This document shows positions 51,536-63,195 of a stretch of 64,000 bases of DNA, piece after piece (positions within the stretch are counted from its first letter, which is position 1; each line of letters begins with the position of its first letter). Under the pieces are notes generated by a model, which saw only the letters and a list, made by a program, of their open reading frames with translations, was not told where the DNA came from and searched no databases. The DNA is from Mesostigma viride. Lineage: Eukaryota > Streptophyta > Mesostigmatophyceae > Mesostigmatales > Mesostigmataceae. The position numbers and the translations under genes were made by a program. Location: assembly GCA_009746045.1 (NCBI GenBank), contig RPFO01000629.1, forward strand, positions 186,001 to 250,000. The letters run 5' to 3'.

Positions 51536-51920
51536 TGCCTTTGCCCTAACTGTTACCCTAGCATCTGCCCTTGCCCCTATCCTTTGATCCCCAGTGTTTG
51601 CCGTTGCCCTCATCCTTTCCCTAGTGCCTGCCCTTGTCTTCATCTTTTCCCTTGTGCCTGCCCTTGCCCTTGTCCGTTCCCTCGTGCTTGACTTGTCCTA
51701 ATCTCTTTCCCTTGCGCCTGCCCTTGCCCTTATCCGCTTCCCTTGTGCCTGCCCCTGCCCTTGCCCTTGTCATTTCCCTTGAGCCTGCCCTTTTGGCAAG
51801 CACAAGTGCCTTTGTCCTTTCCTTGGCCTTGTGCTTGCTCTTCCAGTTTCCCTTTCCTTTGCTCGTGCGGTTGCCTTTGCTCTTACCCGGGTGCTTGCCC
51901 TTGCCGTTTGCAAGCTGCAT
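51536..51920. repeat. Degenerate CTTGCCC-rich minisatellite
   Basis: Repeated 'ttgcccttgtc' and 'ttcccttgtgcctgccc' units with much variation. The minus-strand reading (KGKGR repeats) looks protein-like only because of the repeat. Confidence 0.7.
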
Positions 51921-52642
51921 TATTGTCTTAGCAAGCTAGCAAGTGCAAACTGGCACTGAGCCAGAAATGCAAGCAAAGCAGCCAGTGTAAATAAGGATGG
52001 ACGGGAACAGTAGAAAGCTAGGGGTGGCAACGGTGCTAGAGCTCATGGCAACAAGGTGGTCCCATTCTTGCTGCATTGGGTGCGTTGCGTGGGTGGGATA
52101 TTGCGAGAGGGGGACATTCTTGCCTTGGTTGTGTTTTCACATGCACCCGGTGCTTGAATTTATGCGTGCAAGGGTGGCTGGTATCCCAACCAACAGCCTA
52201 AGAGGAAAAAGAGTGCTTAGAAAGCAAGAATGACTTAATGTTGGTAATAGCAGTGGCGGCGGCAGCAAAAACTGTTGTTATAGATGCAAGCTACAACACT
52301 GCGGATGGTTTCTCACACTAATGTGGATAATGATAATGCATGCCACTTAACGGGACCATATAAACCACAACAAGAATAAATCGTGAGAGCAAAAGAAAGG
52401 GGAGTACAAAATGGCCGGCTTACCTAGCTACAGCAAAAAAATTACATGAAAAACAAGATAACTCACCTTTGTCGCAGCAGTGACCATATCAGACAGCTCA
52501 CAAAAACTTGTTGATCCTTGAAACTTCCTGCTTGAAGGCAGCCACCAACGGTCTGGAGTTTTCACCCCAGTCCTTCTCAACAGCCAAGGAAAAGGGAAAG
52601 AGAGAGGAGGGGTGCGGGAGGGACAAGAGAGCGGGGGTGGGA

Positions 52643-52801
<159 letters not shown>

Positions 52802-53386
52802 GAGAAGTGCGGGTGGGGGTGGGAGAGGTGGGATGGAAGATTCACTACGTTAGCAGGCGACTAAACTGCTACAATGACACAAAACCACGGAGCTAGGCCC
52901 TTCACTCCATCAGATCAGAGTGAAAACCCATGTTGAAACTGGGACAAATGCCATTAGAATGTTACTATGACCGTGGCTAGTAAACGTGAATTGACACCCA
53001 GGTTGTGACTTCAACGATTGGAGGCAACCTTGCCAAGTCTCCCAAATGCAGTCGGCTAGACAAGCTTCACAAAAAACGCAGCAAACATGTTAACGTTGCT
53101 AATATTCCAACGACGCGCATCCGCAGTCCGGCTGCCAATGAAGTCTTCTTGGTCGCCAGCTGTGCACAGAGGAGTAACCGCTAGAGACGCCAATTTGCGA
53201 ACAACTCATTACAATTACAAAGCGCAGGAAGCAGATGGCTATGCATCAACAATTACTTCCGCTCGCCCTCGTATTTAGCCAGGTCTATCTGCCCAAACTG
53301 GGTAAATGTTTTGCGATCGGTGAAATTGGCACTCTAGTGACTTACTTTCCCAGAAAGTGTCCATTCACACGACAACCGACTCACGC

Positions 53387-53572
53387 TCACACGTCGTGAG
53401 GAGTTGCCGATAGGATAAAGAAGCCGAACGATGAATTGCTGTACATAAATGCCACGCTAACGGCGTCGTGAACTGACTTCTTGCAATCACGATTAAAGTG
53501 CCCGGCCCAACAACAAATTGGCGACACACGACCCCGCAACTGGAAAAGAATTCTGGCCACATTGATATACAT
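53387..53572 (-). CDS. Short ORF with a degenerate zinc-knuckle-like motif
   Basis: A minus-strand frame reads RGRVSPICCWAGHFNRDCKKS, similar to a CCHC knuckle but with serine where the first cysteine should be (S-x2-C-x4-H-x4-C). Isolated and 61 codons long, it might be an exon of a transposon gag-like or DNA-binding protein, or chance. Confidence 0.2.
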   Translation of the reverse strand: MYINVARILFQLRGRVSPICCWAGHFNRDCKKSVHDAVSVAFMYSNSSFGFFILSATPHDV

Positions 53573-53814
53573 CGGTTTGATAAAGTAAAACCTCGCATTC
53601 GGTTCTGGCTAGCCTCAAACGCATGCGCCTTGAAACCTTTATCCTCCTGGCGGCCACAGTTTCTCGGTTCTCTTGTTCCGTTGGTCGTGCCGCTAGCGTG
53701 CCAGCCGCTCCAGTCCCTAAAATTCAAATTCGTGTTGTTCGAGAAAACGTTGTCGGGTCGGCGACGGCACGATGCCGGGCCGGGCTGCATGGGCCATGGA
53801 GGGTGGTGGTACAC

Positions 53815-54305
53815 AAATACCGTACAGTGATACACAATGCAGCCAGGACAACAGCGGGCGCTGCGTACCTGCCGTGGGAAGGAGGGTGATACACAAATAC
53901 CGTACAAGTGATACACAAATACCGTACAAGTGATACACAATTGCAGCCAGGACAACAGCGGTCGCTGCGTACCTGCCGTGGGAAGGAGGACAAGTGATAC
54001 ACAAATACCGTACAAGTGATACACAAATACCGTACAAGTGATACACAATTGCAGCCAGGACAACAGCGGGTCGCTGCGTACCTGCCGTGGGAAGGAGGAC
54101 AAGTGATACACAAATACCGTACAAGTGATACACAAATACCGTACAAGTGATACACAATTGCAGCCAGGACAACAGCGGTCGCTGCGTACCTGCCGTGGGA
54201 AGGAGGACAAGTGATACACAAACCGTACAGTGATACACAATTGCAGCCAGGACAACAGCGGTCGCTGCGTACCTGCCGTGGGAAGGAGGGGGGTGGTACA
54301 CAAAT
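53815..54305. repeat. Tandem repeat with about 110-bp unit
   Basis: Four to five units made of 'gtgatacacaaataccgtac' (one to two copies each) plus 'ttgcagccaggacaacagcg' and 'gtacctgccgtgggaagg'. Frames on the minus strand spell a repeated peptide because the unit lacks stops; not a gene. Confidence 0.9.
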
Positions 54306-55040
54306 ATCCGACCTATATATTAGCAATAGCCGCCGCCTATCAAACAGGTCCTATTCATCACGAGCGTCAACGCCCCGTCATCGCCCCGTCATCGCCCGGC
54401 CGAGGGCCTTAACCTGTTAACTCTTTATTCGGAGTGATAGTCAACGACCTATACTACCAATAGCTGCCGCATATCAAACATGGGCTTATCATCACGCCCG
54501 TCGAGGGCGATGACGGTGACGGTCGTCACCGTCATCGCCCTCGACGGGCCAACATCTAAACTCTTCTCTTAATCAACAATCTATATTACCAATAGCCGCC
54601 GCCTATCAAACAGATCCTATTCATCACGCGCGTCAACGCCCCGTCATCGCCCCGTCATCGCCCCGTGATCGCCATGCCGAGCCAGCCGAGGGCCAACCTC
54701 TTAACTCTTTACATTTGTATTCGGAGTAGTAGTCAACGACCTATATTACCAATAGCCGCCGCATATCAAAAAGGTCGTATTCATGACGCCCGTCGAGGGC
54801 GATGACGGTGACGCCGTCACCGTCATCGCCCACGGGCCAACATCTAAACTCTTCTCTTAATCAACAATCTATATTACCAATAGCCGCCGCCTGTCAAACA
54901 GATCCTATTCATCACGCGCGTCAACGCCCCGTCATCGCCCCGTCATCGCCCCGTCATCGCTCCGTGATCGCCATGCCGACTGCCGAGGGCCAACCTCTTA
55001 ACTCTTTATTCGGAGTAATAGTTAACTGCCGGCATTGCCA
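54306..55040. repeat. Higher-order tandem repeat with palindromic units
   Basis: 'accaatagccgccgcctatc' and 'caacgccccgtcatcgcccc' recur five times between 54320 and 54960, alternating long and short spacings. Two units hold long hairpins: 54495-54549 has a 26-bp perfect stem with a 2-bp loop, and 54787-54838 a similar one. Confidence 0.8.
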
Positions 55041-56135
55041 TACAAGAAGAAGCTCTCGATCCTAGGTATAGACTACCTCGGGTATCATCATCGTAATTGC
55101 TAGCATCGAGATCATTCATACCTACCGACGATGGCCAGCTGCAAAAGAAAAATGTCGACCAACAGACAGGACCTATCGCCGGGAACCCTCAAGGCAATAA
55201 GGGCGAGACAGGCTTTCACCGTTAAGTAAAGTTGTCCACATCGTGCTAAGGAATTTGTGCTAATCTATGAGTACCTATATGGACACTTTGTCGCATTTTT
55301 TACATGGCAAATAAGCGATGTATGTGTCATGTAGGCTGCCATTGGTGCATGCATGCATGGGCCAGCAATGATGGTCAGAGGTACATTGTGCCTATGAGAT
55401 AACCATCGATTTGTTGATCAGCAAGTGATTCATTACGTGAGACAACAATATGTTTGGGGGCTAAGCTTCTTACATTGGTCACATGGCCCGCCATAATTGT
55501 TTTCTTATGTGTTTAAGGTTAGGGCTCTGTTCATGACTGAACGTCATGAACGCGCTCTATTCATGACATTGATTAATTGATTTTAATTAGTCTCATGTCC
55601 ATGTTGGGGGACCGGGATCTCTGAATTCCCCAAAGAAGATATAGTGGAAGTCCCCCAAGACGTCAATATCCGTCAAGACGTCAATAACTACATGTATGTC
55701 CACAGCTCAGCTAGTAGTCTAAAATATGGGCCTCGAGCTAATCTTGCACGCAAGCAATGCCTATCATCAAGGATGAATTAATGCCTATCAACAAGGAGAC
55801 AATCATGCTTGTTAAATTTCCTAGGACCCACAACTGGGGGGTCGTAGTCTTTGACAATGTCCGCCTGGGCAACGCTACTAATCCTACATATCCGAGGTCC
55901 CATGTATGAATAAGAGGGGTTGAGCGGATGACGCCAACAGTGTCTGTGCTCTGCATGTCAGCTAAAATCATATCGCGGAGACAAACATATGGCGGTATGT
56001 CCAATGTTGGCCACTGCGTCGCCTAACAGGTTGTTACATGGTCGGCAAGGGCCTGACCATGTAAGAAGATATCTCCCTGGCTGGCCAGTCCACAAGGAAC
56101 CAGCAGGGACCTCATCTGAATCAACCTGATTTATT
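55041..56135. other. No supported feature
   Basis: Short ORFs only, without recognisable domains. An AATTGATTTTAATTAG stretch near 55572-55591 could be another retroposon tail. Confidence 0.4.
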
Positions 56136-56497
56136 AACTAACTACTTAATTCATTTATTAAACTCATGCCCCCATTAGGGAGTCAAGGAGCATTAGTTAA
56201 CCCCGATTCATTCATTAATTAATTATTTAAACACGTGCTCCCGTTGGGGAGTCACGGAGCACCGAAGTGCTTTTAATGCCTGTGTGTGCACAACAGGAGA
56301 AAGGGCAGAGACCCCCACTCTCCTTCATGCCTAAGGCATGCCACAGCTGCATTCGGGAACGCTAGCTAAACGGACACGCTAACGATCCGGCAATCTGTGG
56401 GTGCAATAAGACTCATGTGAGCATGGCATAACACTAGGAGCGTGGGCAAGTAATCTCATCATAGCCAGGACGTAGCATGGCTGTACTAGGACTATAC
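56136..56497 (-). repeat. Two family-1 retroposon 3' ends in tandem
   Basis: About 56136-56210 is a short copy with its tail, and 56211-56497 a longer copy whose body matches 53-325. Both have AT-rich ATTAATT tails on their left, so they lie in the same orientation, the second probably inserted near the tail of the first. Confidence 0.7.
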
Positions 56498-56500
56498 CCC

Positions 56501-57565
56501 GATGGATGGATGGATGGATGGATGGATGGATGGATGGATGGATGGATGGATGGATGGATGGATGGATGGATGGATGGATGGATGGATGGATGGATGGATG
56601 GATGGATGGATGGATGGATGGATGGATGGATGGATGGATGGATGGATGGATGGATGGATGGATGGATGGATGGATGGATGGATGGATGGATGGATGGATG
56701 GATGGATGGATGGATGGATGGATGGATGGATGGATGGATGGATGGATGGATGGATGGATGGATGGATGGATGGATGGATGGATGGATGGATGGATGGATG
56801 GATGGATGGATGGATGGATGGATGGATGGATGGATGGATGGATGGATGGATGGATGGATGGATGGATGGATGGATGGATGGATGGATGGATGGATGGATG
56901 GATGGATGGATGGATGGATGGATGGATGGATGGATGGATGGATGGATGGATGGATGGATGGATGGATGGATGGATGGATGGATGGATGGATGGATGGATG
57001 GATGGATGGATGGATGGATGGATGGATGGATGGATGGATGGATGGATGGATGGATGGATGGATGGATGGATGGATGGATGGATGGATGGATGGATGGATG
57101 GATGGATGGATGGATGGATGGATGGATGGATGGATGGATGGATGGATGGATGGATGGATGGATGGATGGATGGATGGATGGATGGATGGATGGATGGATG
57201 GATGGATGGATGGATGGATGGATGGATGGATGGATGGATGGATGGATGGATGGATGGATGGATGGATGGATGGATGGATGGATGGATGGATGGATGGATG
57301 GATGGATGGATGGATGGATGGATGGATGGATGGATGGATGGATGGATGGATGGATGGATGGATGGATGGATGGATGGATGGATGGATGGATGGATGGATG
57401 GATGGATGGATGGATGGATGGATGGATGGATGGATGGATGGATGGATGGATGGATGGATGGATGGATGGATGGATGGATGGATGGATGGATGGATGGATG
57501 GATGGATGGATGGATGGATGGATGGATGGATGGATGGATGGATGGATGGATGGATGGATGGATGG
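56501..57565. repeat. (GATG)n microsatellite, about 266 units
   Basis: 1065 bp of perfect tetranucleotide repeat, arising at the edge of the family-1 retroposon body ('ccccgatggatgg'). All three frames are open (WMDG on plus, HPSI on minus), hence the long artefactual ORFs. Confidence 0.98.
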
Positions 57566-57769
57566 CTTGTCTTACATGATGCAGTGGAACTTTGGTGCTG
57601 GAGGGTTAATTGTGGCCCGGTCTGGTTTAGCTTCAGTGCTCTCATGGCGGCCTTCATTTGTAATTATTTGAATGCATGCCCATTGGGCCATGCATAGTGT
57701 ATATTTTTTACGCATGCACGCCCATTATGTATCGCTGGGTCCATCCCATCAATGCTTGTTTATTGCCAG

Positions 57770-58240
57770 GTCTGGTGTAAGTAAGTTAGTACTTGCGTGT
57801 CATGCGCATGGGCATGTTTAGAGTACTATGCTAATCTCTTTAGAAACATAATTACACGGAAGTTACAAATCTCATCTGCATCATGCCCCAAGACACTACA
57901 TTAAAGAATCAAATAAAATTATAACATGCCTCCGTTGGGAGATCATGCAGCACATGCATATTCCTTGCTGAATGGGTAGAGGTGGGTCAAGCCGCAACAT
58001 CGAAATAAGCTAACTCTAAGCTATCTAGTCTACAAAATCCTCACTACACTTCTCCCCAAAGCGCCCCTTCCGCTTTGGGGGAGGGGGCTTACCCACATGG
58101 GCTGGCGTGTGAGCCGGGACATTGGTCTTCCACCTCTTCTTGTTCTGCATAGGAACAGAGAGCGAAGAAATGCGGTGTGGGGACCCCTTCTCGTGGTAAT
58201 GCGTTACATGTACTCCCCACCGGGCTTTGCTCTTCATGGG
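57770..58240 (-). repeat. LINE 3' segment, partner of 3815-4180
   Basis: Minus-strand peptide MQNKKRWKTNVPAHTPA followed by VGKPPPPKRKGRFGEK. The non-coding tail matches the copy near 4.0 kb block by block. The tail end at about 57775-57800 contains the CATGCGCATGGGCAT block also found at 4210-4225. Confidence 0.65.
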
Positions 58241-59340
58241 TTCATAAAGACAACAATTATTCAGTAAGAATTTAATAAATTAGGAACATATATCCGTTGG
58301 GAGTCACTGTTACACATATACCTGAAAAGGGGCATATGATTTTAAATACATTCTGAGCTACAACCTGCACGTGCATGGGTTTAGTTAACTGGCACCTATA
58401 CTAGAGGCCTGACATGGGGTGGAGCTTCAGTGCTTCCCCGCCTTCTCCTTCTCCCACACTGGGTGCTCCGCGTCCTTCTTCTCCGGCCCTGCCCATGGGT
58501 GCACCGGCCCCGCCTCCTCCTTCTCCTCACGGGACGATTCGCGCTCCACGCATGGCTGCAGCATCAGTTAGCACGGGCAAGACATAGCAGTAACCGCGCT
58601 ATGGCTGTTCTAGCACCAGCCTAGCAGACTGCCATGATCACTCAGCAAACCCACGACAGCTAAACCCTTGGCTGTCACAACCAGTCCATGCATCATTAAG
58701 TATGGGTACAGGGAAAGCTTCCCGCATATCCATGGCCATATGGATGGCAGCAACACAACGACTTGCCCCCTAGCCCCCCGTGCACACACAAAAACGTGGG
58801 TCGTGGCTTCCACGCCCCATCCGCCATGCATGCCAGCGCGTACCTTACTCGCATTCACACCGGGCTGCATCCCAGCGCCGTTGCTGTCCCCATGTGACAC
58901 GTCGGCTGATTAAGCAGATACACAGCAGAGTCTGATGTAAACCGCTAAACCCCAAACCCATGCAGACCACAGTCAAGGACGCGTGCATGTCAAGCCATGC
59001 CAATTGTGAACCGTACAGCAATTTACTTTTCAAGCCTGAAGAGGTGGATAGCAGATACTAGCCTGGAAGAGGTTACAGGGGCACATGTCCATTAGCGAGC
59101 GGAACAACACAGCTTACACCCTACAAGCGTACCGCACAATGTCCTCCTGCAATTGTCTGCAGATCTCCCAATGCCGCAGACATCTCCACTGCTCTCATGG
59201 CGATTGCAAATGCTTCATGCCGCTGACATCTCCACTGCTCTCATGGCGATTGCAAATGCTTGATGCCGCACCTCTGCTTACAGCAGAAAAGCTTCCTCCG
59301 GGCGAGGCACCTGACTGGAACCAACACCCATTCCTTGGCT
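58241..59340. other. Mostly unassigned; one possible charged exon on the minus strand
   Basis: At about 58560-58425 the minus strand has an acceptor-like 'actgatgctgcag' followed by a charged open frame (CVERESSREEKEEAGP, ending EKEKAGKH). It could be the last exon of the gene at 59341-60451. No other support. Confidence 0.25.
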
Positions 59341-60451
59341 TCACAACGTGGCCATGACAGCATCGTGAATCTGCTTCGCCAACGCCCACACTTCAGGACC
59401 CGCGCCCTGCACCGCCATGGCCACAGGCTGCACCGCTGCAATCGATGCAGCATTCACTGCCTGCGCCGCACCATGTACTGCATGCACGAAAGCCAATCCT
59501 GGCTCGGTTATCATGGTCTTGCCCGATTCCTGCTGCTTCTTCTTCTTCGATGCGGTCATGCGCACTTTATACCCCTTCCTCTCCAAGCACGCCTTCAGCA
59601 CCTGGCTCGTGCGGTGCTGAATATGCTTCTGAAGGCGCGCCTTCTAAACACGAAATGTTGGCAATGTATGATTCCCAAACGGCATGATAGGCACATAATC
59701 AGTCCCATGAATTGCTTTGCGGCAGTCAATGCACCAGAACACCTGTTGAAAAAAGAAGGTTATGCACGCTAGCGATTACCCGCGGCAAGAAGCAATCAAC
59801 ACGCCTCGCTAACAACTGCAACCACAATGTAATTCATGACGGGCCACTCACCGCTACCCTGCTCTCCTGCTTCAATGTCTCCCCATTCTCAAGGCCTCCA
59901 TTGTAAACCTCTCCGTCTTCACCATCGTCATCGTCTTCCTCTTCCTCCACTCCGACGTATCCGTGTTTCCTTTTCCTAAGATACCTAGGGTTGTTCAAGT
60001 CGTATGTGCGGCGTTGGCACACTTCCAACAAAATTTTGGCCGCCTCTACCCATTACCATTTATTCGTACTATCATAACATATCCAGGCGTTTGAAAAATC
60101 ATTCCCTCGTTCGAACTTCTACCCCTGGGCGTCCATGACGAGGCAGTCACGACGGGACGCAGATGCACAAAAATAAAACAAGGCGACATCCCTTCAATCA
60201 TTGACCAAAAAACAGAATACGCGCAGAACTTGGATTTCAACACCACGCACCCATTACCAGCGAGCACGGCTGGCCTGCAACCGCCATCATTTCATAACCA
60301 GAAGCCAGGGCCCACACTCCATCCCGTTACCTCATCTTCCACGCACGGCTTCCGCTGCTTCCCTCTGCTCTTTCGCATTCTCCGCCAGCAACCTCGCCTT
60401 CTCCTCGTCCAACAATCCACTAAGAATAAAATCCCCTCTATTGGACGCCAT
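59341..60451 (-). CDS. Unrecognised spliced gene (or pseudogene) carried by the CACTA-like element
   Basis: Plausible exons on the minus strand: 60347-60451 (MASNRGDFILSGLLDEEKAR), 59852-60043 (KILLEVCQRRTYDLNNPRYL, then an acidic VEEEEDDDDGEDGE run), and a third from 59742. The third begins VFWCIDCRKAIHGTDY, meets an in-frame TAG at about 59645, yet stays open for another about 100 codons (ACLERKGYKVRM, then ASKKKKQQESGK, then Ala-rich helix) to 59341. Phases agree (all 0) and the splice sites are GT-AG. The Cys-x2-Cys, acidic and lysine-rich parts suggest a nuclear protein, but I recognise no family. The TAG suggests decay, or that the real gene ends there. Confidence 0.4.
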
Positions 60452-60902
60452 TCAGACGAACTTTGCTAGCGTCTTTTCACCGGCCCCAGCACACATAATC
60501 TATAGCCGCTTACTGACAACGGCCGACAACGACAACTGCTGAATAGGCGAAAAAGGCTGATAACTACATTTTTATATTTCGCTGCATTTGCTAATAGACA
60601 CGCACGTTCTCCCACTTCTCCATTACAATATAATTATCCATCTGGCCGTGTACAGGCAAAGATCCCCGAAGTAACTTACTGAAACGTATCTTACAGCATC
60701 GGATCACTGGCACCTAATCTACAGGTGGTAGATTACCAACCAAGACCCGTCGCGGTAATTTACTCTGTCGGTAATGTACTACCAAAGATGTGCAGTCGTA
60801 ACGTTACTCTTACTTACGGCTAGTAAAATTACTACGTAGGATGATAGGTAGTAATGATTACGGCGTTGGATCTCACGCCTCGGATCTAGGTAGTAAGATA
60901 AG

Positions 60903-60958
60903 ACCTCGTAATTTACGCCTCGGATCCTTTTTACTACCCTCGGACGAAAAGTATAGTG
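60903..60958 (-). repeat. Right terminal inverted repeat of the CACTA-like element
   Basis: Inverted partner of 50013-50068, ending exactly where the gypsy gag frame resumes. Confidence 0.9.
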
Positions 60959-61807
60959 TGGTTACACCAGACGGTATACTGCTGTTGCCACATGCGCCCC
61001 CATTCGTCAATCTCCCGCGGTTTCATGTCCGCGTGCAGCTTGGGAACATTCTTGAAAGTAGGCATCGGTGGGGCCTTCACCGTATTAGGCTTGGGTCCAC
61101 CGACCTCACGATAGGCAATGGAGCCGAAGGCTGGGGGCTGCGACCGGGGGAGAGATCCGGAGCTGGCCGGCGTGCCGTGCGTTCGCCGCACCTGTACAGA
61201 CGATGGGTGTTCGTACCCCGGGTCATCCAAGGCCACCCTGCTGAAATTCAGGTTGCTGACGACCGCAGGCGAGTGGACGATGCTGCTGTCATGTGTCCTA
61301 GGACGCGGCGGCTGGGGGGCGGGTCGCTGGACGGGTGTCTGAGTCTCCTCGTCGTGTGCGGTAGCGATTCTGTCATCCCCTAGCCGAACCCGGGGCCTAT
61401 GAGCTCCAAAGGACGGGCCCTGCGCCCCTGGTCCCTCAATATCCGCCACGGCCCCCTCCAAATCACCGAACTCGCCATCTGCCCCGGTGTCCTCCCCGTC
61501 ATCATCCGAGTTCCACAACACCGTGGGTAACAGGGAAGTGCTGCCGAAAGACACTCTACGTCTGCCCCGATGTGCTGGGGCCGGCGGCGGTCCCAGGGGG
61601 CGACCCCGCCCTGCCCAGGGATGCGATGGTCGCTCCGTGACTGGCTGCCGATAACTGTAGTGCAGCGTGTCTTCATTCTCGTACCCGGGCTGCTCAGGGT
61701 ACCGTGGCAGCCGCTGTGACCTCGTCTGGGGTTGTTGCTGCTGCGGTAGTTGCTGCTGCTGCTGCGGGTGCTGCTGCTGCTGTCGTTGCTGCTGCTGCTG
61801 CCGCCGC

Positions 61808-61845
<38 letters not shown>

Positions 61846-61911
61846 CTGCCGCTGCTGCTGCTGCTGGGAACCCCCCTGGAGTATCTCCTGGCTGCACCCG
61901 TCCCCCCCTTG
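60959..61911 (-). CDS. Gypsy gag, middle piece with polyglutamine tract
   Basis: Between the small element at 61912-62404 and the CACTA-like element. It begins GGDGCSQEILQGGS, then an about 50-residue glutamine-rich run coded by CAG/CAA (about 61735-61865), then proline/arginine-rich sequence, HRGRRRVSFGSTSLL and acidic DDDGEDTGADGEFGD. It ends KPREIDEWGRMWQQQYTVW at the insertion. Frame continuity with both neighbours after removing the insertions shows it is gag. The polyQ length could vary between copies. Confidence 0.85.
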
Positions 61912-62404
61912 GGCCGGGCCCACTTCAAATGTTCCGAAAAGTGTGACACTTTTGGTCGTTTTTTTGACTTTTTCGACGATCGTCACTCTGCAGAGTGATT
62001 CGTCGTGCGAAATCGTGCGAAATTGTGCGAAATTTGCTGAAATCGTGTGAAATTTGCTGAAATCGTGCGAATTTGTGCGAAATTTGCTGAAATTGTGCGA
62101 AATTTCATGTGAAAAATGTCGACGGTAAAAAATTTTGATGTGCACAACGTGTGTGAATTCATGCGAAATTTTGTCAAACGTCACTCCCCAAAACGACCCT
62201 TGGTTGAAATCCATGCGAAATTGTGCGAAATCATGCAAAATTGTGCGAAATCGTGCGAAATCGTGCGAAAATGTGTGAAAATTTTGCGAAAATCACGCGA
62301 AAATCACGCGAACTCGTGCGAAATTTTATTTTTTTTTTGCAAAAAACGACCAAAAGTGTCACACACTTGGCTTGGACGGCGGAACATTTGAAGTGGGCCC
62401 GGCC
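61912..62404. mobile_element. 493-bp small terminal-inverted-repeat element in gypsy gag
   Basis: The ends are inverted copies starting GGCCGGGCCCACTTCAAATG, followed by a shared 'gacacttttggtcgtttttt'. CTTG lies on both sides (61908-61911 and 62405-62408). The interior is full of 'gcgaaattgtgcgaaat' units like the element at 46810-47393, although the termini differ. Removal (497 bp) restores DSRLEQ|GGDGCSQ. No ORF of its own. Confidence 0.87.
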
Positions 62405-62693
62405 CTTGTTCCAACCTGGAGTCTCGACTGTCATCATCTGATGAATCTCTAGGATCCTGGTACCCTCTGGTATCTTCTAAGCTGGACCGTGGTGAGCCTT
62501 CCGCAGGTCTCTCCATGTCCTCACCTCTATTTGTCCCTACTTGGACGTGCGGTGGCACCTCTAGCACCTCTACACCTTGCTCGTGGTTGTCTACCGGTTC
62601 TATATCTCTATCCTCTGTCTCTCTTGCTCTGTTCCCGTCATCTGTCTCTCTGGCATTCCGTGTTTGGTTCCGGCGTCGACGCGGCGTCGGCAT
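62405..62693 (-). CDS. Gypsy gag, N-terminal piece
   Basis: ATG at 62693 (MPTPRRRRNQTRNARETDD) opens a highly charged N-terminus that runs to the small element at 62404. It is placed as the gag start because it is the first ATG of the frame after upstream stops and joins the later pieces in frame. Confidence 0.75.
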
Positions 62694-62833
62694 GGTGCTC
62701 GTACCGGTACCTTACACTGCAGGCAACACCTCCCCAGAAAGAGAGAGAGAGAGAAGGAGAGAGAGAGAGCAACCACGTACTATAGATCTATTTATATAGG
62801 ACCTATAGTACTATTCCCTAGTAGTAATCCCCT

Positions 62834-63195
62834 CTATTGTCTGCTAGAGCCAATGGTCAGCTGGGAGAAGGTAACTGTAACTGCTGTCCCCACCTCCTGA
62901 CTGTTGTCTCCCTTGCTGTGCGTGGGTGGCTTAGGGCATTCACGGGTGGTGTGCAGACCCTCTGGCAATGGCATGTGCTCCCTAACAAACCTATCTGCAT
63001 CTATGATGTTATCAAACCCCTTCCATCTAGCATTAGAGTCCCTAGACATTATATCTTATCTTTGATATGCTCTTCACACGTCTTCCAACTATAAAATATG
63101 GCTGGTCTACCCTCACCCCCGTCATGGGCTACTGCATAGTAGGGAAATCCAGACTGTCCACCCTTATTTATCCTTCGCTTCCCTCTCGAAGACAT
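62834..63195 (-). CDS. RNase H1 hybrid-binding (viroplasmin-like) domain ORFs upstream of gag
   Basis: Minus strand: ATG 63195 gives MSSRGKRRINKGG, then FPYYAVAHDGGEGRPAIFYS and WKTCEEHIKDKI, stopping at TAA 63051-63049. The next ATG overlaps that stop (TAATG) and reads MSRDSNARWKGFDNIIDADR to 62834. Together they match the HBD/caulimovirus-viroplasmin pattern (Y-A-V-x-x-G-R-x-P-G/A-I-F-x-S-W-x-x-C-x-x-x-V/I ... F-K/W-G-F-x-x-x-x-x-A-x-x-F), a small module that binds RNA-DNA hybrids in eukaryotic RNase H1. The break is either a frameshift or a stop-restart overlap. Lying 140 nt upstream of gag on the same strand, it is probably part of the gypsy element. Confidence 0.6.

Noticed and set aside
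51621-51939. Lysine/glycine repeat protein
   Set aside because: Reading of a degenerate minisatellite; no start context, splice sites or conserved core.
53717-54326. Minus-strand ORFs with repeated PSHGRYAATAVVLAAIVYH-like peptide
   Set aside because: Produced by the roughly 110-bp tandem repeat, which happens to lack stops.
56477-57697. Very long ORFs (WMDG or HPSI repeats) on both strands
   Set aside because: They are readings of a perfect GATG microsatellite with no stops in any frame, not genes.
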